Positions 1 to 4,327 of a stretch of DNA of 5,148 nt are shown piece after piece (within the stretch, counting starts at the first letter, position 1; each line of letters opens with the position of its first letter). The notes under the pieces were generated by a model. It had not been told where the DNA came from. It worked only from the letters and a program-made list of their open reading frames with translations, and did not search any database. The stretch covers positions 1 to 5,148 of the forward strand of contig DAOWMR010000240.1 of the NCBI GenBank assembly GCA_030642995.1. The letters run 5' to 3'. The position numbers and the translations under genes are program-made. This DNA is from Spirochaetales bacterium (lineage in GTDB: Bacteria; Spirochaetota; Spirochaetia; DSM-27196; SLST01).

Positions 1-814
1 CGTTCATTTTCTTCACGTTCTCGGTGATGGACGCTGTAAGCTGTTCTTTCGTGACATCACCTTCAACTAGGAAGACCGCCTCCACGACGCTCCCGACATC
101 CGTCGGGACCCGGAGTGCCGTGCCGTTCAGCTTACCGTTCAGATGCGGTAGAACCTTTCCGGTCGCAATGGCTGCGCCGGTAGATGCCGGAATGACATTG
201 TTCAGCGTCGCCCGGTTCTTGCCACCGCCGAAGAAGTCCACTACGCGCTGCGTGGATGTTGCCGCGTGTGTCGTGGTCATGAGGCCGGCAATGACCTTGT
301 GGCTCATGTCCACCGCCTTGGTCAGCGGCGCAAGGCAGTTGGTTGTGCAACTGGCATTGGAGATGATCTTCTCGCCCGCCTCAAGGGTGTCATCGTTCAC
401 GCCCACAACGACGGTGTGGGTCTCCTTGTCCTTCGCCGGTGCGCTGATGATCACCTTCTTGGCGCCGGCCTTCAGGTGGGCCGATGACTTCTCAGTTGTG
501 ACATAGAAGCCGGTGCACTCGAAGACGATGTCAACGTCGTGCTTCCCCCACGGAATGTTCGCGGCGTCTTTCTCGGCGTACACGGTAATCTCATGCCGAC
601 CGACTTTGATCACATTCTCGCTCGCCAGACTCACGTCAACTGGAAATCGTCCGTAAATGGAGTCCTTCGGCAGGCTCTTTGCGATCTCCTCGGCGGAGAC
701 CAGATCGTTCCCGGCAACGATGTCAAACTTGTCATCCAATTCGCTCGTGATGACTCGCATAATGTTCTTCCCAATTCGGCCCATACCGTTAAACGCTACT
801 CGAATTTTCCCCAT
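1..814 (-). CDS. gap: Glyceraldehyde-3-phosphate dehydrogenase, class I (3' end cut off by window edge)
   Basis: This enzyme performs the NAD-dependent oxidative phosphorylation of glyceraldehyde 3-phosphate to 1,3-bisphosphoglycerate in cytoplasmic glycolysis or gluconeogenesis. I translated the minus strand from the ATG at 814-812; the frame stays open for 271 codons to the left edge, so about 60-70 C-terminal residues are missing against the usual ~335. Visible signatures are the Rossmann glycine motif GMGRIG (residues 10-15), the NAD-ribose-binding Asp in GNDL (D37, which favours NAD over NADP), FECTG (98-102), the catalytic motif SNASCTTNC with Cys156 (bases 347-349), His183 in TTTHAAT, STGAA (211-215) and the substrate Arg in ALRVPT (R235). 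The start is supported by AAAGGAG six bases upstream. Odd points: the S-loop after QRVVD reads FFGGGKNRATLNN and lacks the common LPHKD..RARAAA pattern, and RVPTDVGSVVEA replaces the usual RVPTPDVSVVDLT. Family assignment is very firm; isozyme role is uncertain. Confidence 0.97.
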   Translation of the reverse strand, partial: MGKIRVAFNGMGRIGKNIMRVITSELDDKFDIVAGNDLVSAEEIAKSLPKDSIYGRFPVDVSLASENVIKVGRHEITVYAEKDAANIPWGKHDVDIVFECTGFYVTTEKSSAHLKAGAKKVIISAPAKDKETHTVVVGVNDDTLEAGEKIISNASCTTNCLAPLTKAVDMSHKVIAGLMTTTHAATSTQRVVDFFGGGKNRATLNNVIPASTGAAIATGKVLPHLNGKLNGTALRVPTDVGSVVEAVFLVEGDVTKEQLTASITENVKKMN

Positions 815-820
815 GTTCGT

Positions 821-827
821 CTCCTTT
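821..827 (-). promoter_or_regulatory. Ribosome binding site of gap
   Basis: Read on the minus strand this is AAAGGAG, ending six bases before the ATG at 814-812. It fixes the gap start, and the encoded N-terminus (MGKIRVAFNGMGRIG) is the expected length before the Rossmann glycines. Confidence 0.85.
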
Positions 828-839
828 GCTGTCACCTGT

Positions 840-868
840 TAGATAAACATCAATGGGCTGAGTGTCAA
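840..868 (-). promoter_or_regulatory. Putative sigma70-type promoter of gap
   Basis: On the minus strand there is a perfect -35 box TTGACA (868-863), a 17-base spacer and a weaker -10 box TATCTA (845-840). Transcription would begin near 833, giving a leader of about 19 bases that just contains the Shine-Dalgarno. Box position and spacing fit well, but the -10 lacks the conserved final T, so this is a sequence-based prediction only. Confidence 0.5.
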
Positions 869-910
869 GGCGGGGAGCAACGTCCGCGCGCCGTCGACTT
901 GCTTGTGCTT

Positions 911-936
911 CGCCTGAATTCACGGTTGAATAGGCG
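911..936. repeat. Imperfect inverted repeat upstream of the serine hydrolase
   Basis: The arms are CGCCT (911-915) with AGGCG (932-936), and inside them TTCA (919-922) with TGAA (927-930), around the loop CGGT. There is a three-base bulge on the left and a one-base bulge on the right. The right half includes TTGAAT (926-931), which could serve as a -10 element paired with a poor -35 TTGTGC (903-908) at 17 bases. It could be an operator or a hairpin in the 5' leader; nothing in the sequence decides between them. Confidence 0.3.
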
Positions 937-955
937 GACTGAAATCGGCAATGAC

Positions 956-962
956 AGAGGAG
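956..962 (+). promoter_or_regulatory. Ribosome binding site of the serine hydrolase
   Basis: AGAGGAG stands eight bases before the ATG at 971. It decides the start: the open frame reaches back to 539, but that upstream part is antisense to gap and does not look like protein of this family. Confidence 0.8.
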
Positions 963-970
963 AAACTGAC

Positions 971-2173
971 ATGAAAACCAACAACCCGCAGGAACTTGGA
1001 TTCTCTCCGGAGCGTCTGGATCGACTGGATTCGACCATGTCACGTTATGTCGATGATGGCAGGATTGCCGGCATCCAGGTGTCCATATCCCGACACGGGG
1101 AGTCGGTTCATGCTGCGTGCCTCGGCAAAGCAAACATTGAGACGGACACGGCAATCGGCATGGACACGATCTTCAGGATCTACTCCATGACCAAACCCAT
1201 CGCCGGCGTGGCCGCCATGATGCTCCACGAGGAGGGGCGCTTCAGTCTGAACGACCCGGTCTCCCGCTACATACCCTGGTTCGAGAAGATGAATGTTCTG
1301 GATCACGTCGGCCCGAACGGAGAAGCGGCGGTTGTGCCGGCCAAATCCGAAATGACGATCTGGCATCTGCTCACCCATACCTCAGGATTGAGCTATGGCT
1401 TTGATGACACTGATCCGCTCGACCAGATGTACACGGCCGCAATCTCACGTGCGCGTGAGGAGAACCCGCTGCTGAGCCTGGAAGCAATGGTGGAGCTGAT
1501 TGCGGCACTACCGCTGGCCCATCATCCCGGCACGGCGTGGCGCTACAGTTTTGCTACCGACGTGGTGGGATACCTCGTGCAGTTGATCGCCGGTACCCCG
1601 CTGGACCTCTTCCTGCAGGAGCGTATATTCGAACCGCTCGCCATGGAAGATACCGGGTTCTATGTTCCGGAATCCAAGAGAAACCGATTTGCTGTGTGCT
1701 ACGGCCCCGGCGATGATGGCCGGCTGGCAGCTGTTCCGGATGTCCCGCCGGGACACAAGTTCCTCAAGCCGGATGGGTTGATCTCCGGCGGCGGCGGCCT
1801 CGTTTCAACCGGCCCGGACTACATGCGATTTGCCCGGTTGCTGCTGGGCGGCGGGGCGCTTGACGGTACCCGACTTCTGGGACGGAAGACGATGGAACTC
1901 ATGACTATGGACCATCTGGGCGGGACTCTGCATCCATTTGACGATCCCGCTTACGGCTTTGGACTTGGATTCGCCGTTCAGACCGATGTTGCGGCAACAC
2001 ACGCCGCCGGTTCAGCCGGGTCGTATGGCTGGGCAGGCGCGGCCAACACCTACTTCTGGGTTGACCCCGTTGAGGAGCTGATTGCGATCCTGATGCTTCA
2101 GTACATGCCGAACAACACTCATCCGGTAGTCGAGGACTTTAGAACGATGGTCTACCAGGCCCTGATCGAGTAG
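971..2173 (+). CDS. Serine hydrolase, beta-lactamase/family VIII esterase type
   Basis: A 400-residue protein of the serine beta-lactamase-like superfamily (Pfam Beta-lactamase; class C enzymes, EstB-type esterases, D-aminopeptidases). The catalytic S-x-x-K is SMTK (Ser72, Lys75) in the context FRIYSMTKPIAG. The second-motif tyrosine is probably Tyr192 in WRYSFATDVVG. LTHTSGLSYGF (134-144) is a typical conserved block, and GSYGWAGAANTYFWVDP (350-366) supplies the C-terminal GWxG motif that replaces KTG, as in family VIII esterases. There is no signal peptide or membrane segment, so it is probably cytoplasmic and acts on a small ester or amide rather than on cell wall. The start at 971 is set by AGAGGAG and matches the usual length of about 380-430 residues. 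The UroD-like gene follows after 44 bases without a clear terminator, suggesting cotranscription. The substrate cannot be told from sequence; true beta-lactamase activity is possible but less likely. Confidence 0.93.
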   Translation: MKTNNPQELGFSPERLDRLDSTMSRYVDDGRIAGIQVSISRHGESVHAACLGKANIETDTAIGMDTIFRIYSMTKPIAGVAAMMLHEEGRFSLNDPVSRYIPWFEKMNVLDHVGPNGEAAVVPAKSEMTIWHLLTHTSGLSYGFDDTDPLDQMYTAAISRAREENPLLSLEAMVELIAALPLAHHPGTAWRYSFATDVVGYLVQLIAGTPLDLFLQERIFEPLAMEDTGFYVPESKRNRFAVCYGPGDDGRLAAVPDVPPGHKFLKPDGLISGGGGLVSTGPDYMRFARLLLGGGALDGTRLLGRKTMELMTMDHLGGTLHPFDDPAYGFGLGFAVQTDVAATHAAGSAGSYGWAGAANTYFWVDPVEELIAILMLQYMPNNTHPVVEDFRTMVYQALIE

Positions 2174-2204
2174 CCGTCAGACAGTTGCTGTCGGGCCTGG
2201 CGAC

Positions 2205-2211
2205 GGGGAGG
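2205..2211 (+). promoter_or_regulatory. Ribosome binding site of the UroD-like gene
   Basis: GGGGAGG lies six bases before the ATG at 2218. It favours this start over the in-frame TTG at 2185, which has no such site and would add 11 residues before the typical MTSKERILAAL beginning. Confidence 0.8.
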
Positions 2212-2217
2212 CACACA

Positions 2218-3240
2218 ATGACTTCGAAAGAACGCATCCTTGCAGCGCTGAATCGGGCACCGGTGGATCGGGTCCCGATCATGGAGATGGGGATCGACTG
2301 GGCGGTGATGCGGGGGATGGGGTTCAATCGATACCTGGACATGATTGAAGGGCTGGATCTGGACGGCGTGTCGGTCAACCAGGCGCTCTACTTTCTGGGC
2401 TGGCGCAAGTGGGTCCTGCCCCACGTGAAGTATTACACCGATGAATGGGGTGTCAGGAGCAGGTTCACGGGCGAGCTCCTCCCAATTCCCGTGGGACACC
2501 CGATCCCCTCACCCGGGGAGCTGAAGAACTACCGTCCCCCGCGCCCCGAGAAGAGCCCGCTCCTTCGGGCAATTCGCTACATCAGGCGGCGAGTCCCGGA
2601 CAGAGCCATCACCATGCTCAGCCGGAACGACTTTGCCGCATCCTGGTTTCTCTGTGGCATGGATGTGCTGATGGTGGCCTACATCGAGAACCCGGACTTC
2701 GCCGACCGCCTGGCAGAGATGGTCAGCGAGTACTACCTCGAACTGTTCCGCCTGTGTGTGAAGGCCGGCGTGGACGTGGTCTTCCTCACCGACGACTACG
2801 CGTTCAAGAGCGGAACCCTGTTTTCACGAAACCACTTCGAGCGGTTCGTCCTGCCCTGGCTGGCCCACGGTGTACGCGCGGTCCATGACGCCGGCGGGCT
2901 CTGCGTTAAACACACCGACGGCAACATATCCGGGATCATTGATCTCCTTGTGGATACCGGCATAGACGGACTTGGCCCGCTCGAACCCGCCGCGAACAAT
3001 GACCTGGTGGAGTTGCAGCAGGCGTGGGGTGACCGGATAGCCCTTGTTGGCAACATTGACGTGGATCTGCTCTCCCGCGGCACGGCAAAAGAGGTCACTT
3101 CAGCCACCGAGTCGCTCGTCCGCCGGATGGCGCCGCGTGGTGGATATGTGCTCTCGTCTGGCAACACGATTACTGCTTCGGTGAAACCCGAAAACTTCAG
3201 AGCCATGATTGACGCGGGACGAGCGGCACCCGGCAAATGA
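2218..3240 (+). CDS. Uroporphyrinogen decarboxylase-superfamily protein (MtaA/CmuA-like group)
   Basis: A 340-residue protein with the UroD (TIM-barrel) fold family pattern. It opens with TSKERILAALNRAPVDRVP (2-20), the typical start of methyltransferase-type UroD homologues rather than HemE. Further blocks are VVFLTDDYAFKSGTLFS (187-203), the VKHTDGNISGIIDLL segment (230-244), GIDGLGPLEP (248-257), IALVGNIDVDLL (274-285) and a C-terminal GGYVLSSGNTITASVKPEN (308-326). Characterised relatives move methyl groups between corrinoid proteins and coenzyme M or tetrahydrofolate using a zinc site of His, Cys and a second Cys. Here His232 is followed by Asp234 where MtaA has Cys, and Ser/Gly stand near the second cysteine position, so that zinc site is probably absent. 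The role may be decarboxylation, demethylation or something unknown. It lies 44 bases behind the serine hydrolase, probably in one operon. The next gene appears to have its own promoter. Confidence 0.88.
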   Translation: MTSKERILAALNRAPVDRVPIMEMGIDWAVMRGMGFNRYLDMIEGLDLDGVSVNQALYFLGWRKWVLPHVKYYTDEWGVRSRFTGELLPIPVGHPIPSPGELKNYRPPRPEKSPLLRAIRYIRRRVPDRAITMLSRNDFAASWFLCGMDVLMVAYIENPDFADRLAEMVSEYYLELFRLCVKAGVDVVFLTDDYAFKSGTLFSRNHFERFVLPWLAHGVRAVHDAGGLCVKHTDGNISGIIDLLVDTGIDGLGPLEPAANNDLVELQQAWGDRIALVGNIDVDLLSRGTAKEVTSATESLVRRMAPRGGYVLSSGNTITASVKPENFRAMIDAGRAAPGK

Positions 3241-3252
3241 CTGCACGGAAGA

Positions 3253-3282
3253 TTGACATCAAGGCATCAGTGCATCTATGCT
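3253..3282 (+). promoter_or_regulatory. Promoter of the vapBC module, apparently leaderless
   Basis: A perfect -35 TTGACA (3253-3258) and a -10 TATGCT (3277-3282, four of six consensus bases including the first three and last) are separated by 18 bases. Transcription would start around 3289-3290, which is the A of the vapB ATG at 3290. There is no Shine-Dalgarno within range of that ATG (the nearest purine run, AAGG at 3261-3264, is 25 bases upstream), so both facts point to a leaderless mRNA. Prediction from sequence only. Confidence 0.6.
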
Positions 3283-3288
3283 TTGATG
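3257..3288. promoter_or_regulatory. Palindromic operator candidate over the vapBC promoter
   Basis: A 32-bp near-palindrome with 12 of 16 base pairs matching. The outer arms are CATCAA (3257-3262) and TTGATG (3283-3288), the next arms GCAT (3264-3267) and ATGC (3278-3281), and the centre is TGCA (3271-3274). The pentamer GCATC also occurs twice directly (3264-3268, 3272-3276) and once inverted as GATGC (3285-3289). It covers the spacer and the -10 box. Ribbon-helix-helix antitoxins of the VapB type commonly bind such repeats to repress their own operon, so this is the likely VapB/VapBC operator. Confidence 0.6.
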
Positions 3289-3289
3289 C

Positions 3290-3538
3290 ATGAGAACGAC
3301 GATCACCATCGACGACGACATCTTTAAGCAAATCGAGTCAATTGCTGAACGTGAGGGGCGAACCCGACGTGATGTGCTGAACGACACGCTCAGGCGCGGG
3401 ATTCAGACCGCACGACGGAACACAACCGGAAGACGTCGGTTCGAGACCGGATCAAGGGATCTTGGTCGATGTTTGATATTGTCCATAGACAACGTGACCG
3501 AAGCCCTCGCCGTCGCAGAGGGTGAGGATTTCAGATGA
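3290..3538 (+). CDS. vapB: VapB-type ribbon-helix-helix antitoxin
   Basis: An 82-residue antitoxin expected to neutralise the adjacent PIN toxin and to bind the operator. The N-terminus MRTTITIDDDIFKQIES forms the beta strand and first helix of a ribbon-helix-helix (CopG/Arc-like) DNA-binding fold, followed by GRTRRDVLNDTLRRG (residues 23-37) as the second helix. The basic linker (RRNTTGRRR) leads to a C-terminal toxin-binding segment ending LSIDNVTEALAVAEGEDFR, a pattern known from VapB proteins. The start at 3290 has no Shine-Dalgarno but falls at the predicted transcription start. The stop codon overlaps the toxin start by ATGA, indicating translational coupling that makes antitoxin before toxin. 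Length is normal for the family. The pairing is secure; the exact antitoxin subfamily is less so. Confidence 0.88.
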   Translation: MRTTITIDDDIFKQIESIAEREGRTRRDVLNDTLRRGIQTARRNTTGRRRFETGSRDLGRCLILSIDNVTEALAVAEGEDFR

Positions 3539-3963
3539 GGCTTCTGGATGCCAACCTGCTCGTCTACTCCTACGTTGAATCGATGCCTCAGCACGCCAAG
3601 GCGAAGTCATGGCTGGATCAGGTTCTGAATGGCGTGCCGCGGGTCGGCATACCGTGGCATTCGAGCCTCACGTTCGTCCGACTGGTGAGCAATCCTCGTA
3701 TCTTCGAACGACCGGCCGCCATTCCCGAAGCATGGAAGCAAGTTGAAGTGTGGCTCGCCTGCGAATGCGTGTGGGTTCCTGAACCGACCGAACGCCACGC
3801 GGAAGTAATGGCCACGCTGCTCCGCCAGCCCGGTTTGACCGCGAACCAAGTGCCGGATGCACATCTCGCAGGGCTGGCACTTGAACACGGTCTCGTCGTT
3901 TGCACTACCGACAACGATTTCCACCGGTTCTCCGGCATCAAGACAGAGAATCCACTGGAGTAG
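3535..3963 (+). CDS. vapC: VapC-type PIN-domain toxin ribonuclease
   Basis: A 142-residue PIN-domain protein, expected to be a Mg2+-dependent endoribonuclease that cuts tRNA or rRNA when released from VapB. Visible catalytic acids are Asp5 in MRLLDANLLVY, Asp108 in QVPDAHLAGLALEHG and Asp126/Asp128 in CTTDNDFHRF. The usual second acidic residue (a Glu near residue 42) is not seen; instead the region reads SSLTFVRLVSNPRIFERP (43-60). The form with Arg and TNPR/SNPR is typical of the M. tuberculosis-like PIN subfamily, so this need not mean inactivity. The ribosome site GGTGAGG (3521-3527) lies seven bases before the ATG, inside vapB, and the genes overlap by four bases. Family length and ending (FHRFSGIKTENPLE) look complete. 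The toxin lies convergent to an AIR-synthase-like fragment. Confidence 0.9.
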   Translation: MRLLDANLLVYSYVESMPQHAKAKSWLDQVLNGVPRVGIPWHSSLTFVRLVSNPRIFERPAAIPEAWKQVEVWLACECVWVPEPTERHAEVMATLLRQPGLTANQVPDAHLAGLALEHGLVVCTTDNDFHRFSGIKTENPLE

Positions 3964-4008
3964 AATTGCCCGCTACCACACCTGCGTCAGATCGATTGTC
4001 ACCGAACC

Positions 4009-4041
4009 GGTGGTCCTCGGTACGAACCCGCCGATACCACC
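4009..4041. repeat. Inverted repeat between convergent vapC and the AIRS-like fragment
   Basis: GGTGGT (4009-4014) pairs with ACCACC (4036-4041), and TCGG (4017-4020) with CCGA (4031-4034), giving about ten base pairs with a small bulge and a ten-base loop. It lies 45 bases after the vapC stop and directly beyond the stop of the minus-strand fragment. There is no T-run on either side, so an intrinsic terminator is not shown. It may be a weak bidirectional terminator or a chance hairpin. Nothing else is recognisable between 3964 and 4041. Confidence 0.3.
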
Positions 4042-4278
4042 TCATCCGCGCATTTGCAATTGGATCCAGCACGGCAGAATACCGGCTGTAGCGATGTCGT
4101 TACACGCCACGTGGACCGCCAGCCACCCGATGTCCCCGATGGCGCCGACGATGGGATCCACGTGGGAGACCAAAGTGTCACCCCCAACTCTCGTCATCGC
4201 CACGTCTTCGCCAAAGGCGGCACCAAGGACGTTATCGGGATCGTTGGTCTGGACGAAGGGAAAGCCCCGCTGCTGCAA
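4042..4278 (-). pseudogene. Truncated AIR synthase/HypE-like protein (AIRS N-terminal domain fragment)
   Basis: The minus-strand frame from the TTG at 4278 encodes 78 residues resembling the N-terminal ATP-binding domain of the PurM/HypE/ThiL superfamily. FGEDVAMTRVGGDTLVSHVDPI matches the GEDAAVI...DPI block (cut here as FGEDVAM, GGDTLVSHVDP), and IGDIGWLAVHVACNDIATAG matches the helix that ends in the conserved AxNDIA motif. Full members are about 330 residues; this one stops with TGA at 4044-4042 soon after LPCWIQL. None of the three minus frames beyond that point resumes recognisable homology, so the gene is a stump. The open frame runs back to just below a TAA at 4323-4321. The only good ribosome site (AAGGAG, 4295-4290) serves an ATG at 4283 that is out of frame, so a one-base indel near the GGGG run at 4268-4265 is possible. 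It follows the KaiC-like gene closely and was probably its operon partner. Confidence 0.6.
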
Positions 4279-4289
4279 GACATCGACTG

Positions 4290-4295
4290 CTCCTT
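4290..4295 (-). promoter_or_regulatory. Shine-Dalgarno in front of the AIRS-like fragment
   Basis: Read on the minus strand this is AAGGAG, six bases before an ATG at 4283-4281. That ATG is in a different frame from the conserved AIRS-like sequence and would give only about 30 codons before TGA. It suggests the original gene began here and later shifted frame, or that a TTG at 4278 is used with poor spacing of about 11 bases. Confidence 0.5.
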
Positions 4296-4327
4296 CCTCT
4301 TTTGTCTGTGCGATCCCTGCTTAACGC

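Noticed and set aside
24..506. Plus-strand open frame of 160 codons
   Set aside because: It lies wholly antisense to the clearly coding GAPDH gene, and its translation is low-complexity and unlike a protein family.
539..970. N-terminal extension of the serine hydrolase frame by 144 residues
   Set aside because: It runs antisense through the gap start region and its own promoter, has no ribosome site, and does not resemble the hydrolase family. The ATG at 971 has a strong site and gives family-normal length.
789..1154. Minus-strand open frame of 121 codons spanning the intergenic region and hydrolase start
   Set aside because: Antisense to a well-supported gene, covers two promoters, and shows no domain pattern.
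2180..2192. GACAG-TTG-CTGTC hairpin after the serine hydrolase as a terminator
   Set aside because: Only five base pairs and no T-run follow; too weak to separate the hydrolase and UroD-like genes.
2185..2217. Earlier TTG start for the UroD-like gene
   Set aside because: No ribosome site, and the ATG at 2218 has GGGGAGG six bases upstream and the typical family N-terminus.
3607..3941. Three overlapping minus-strand open frames of 70-107 codons
   Set aside because: All are antisense to vapC, whose motifs and overlap with vapB are convincing; no family resemblance.
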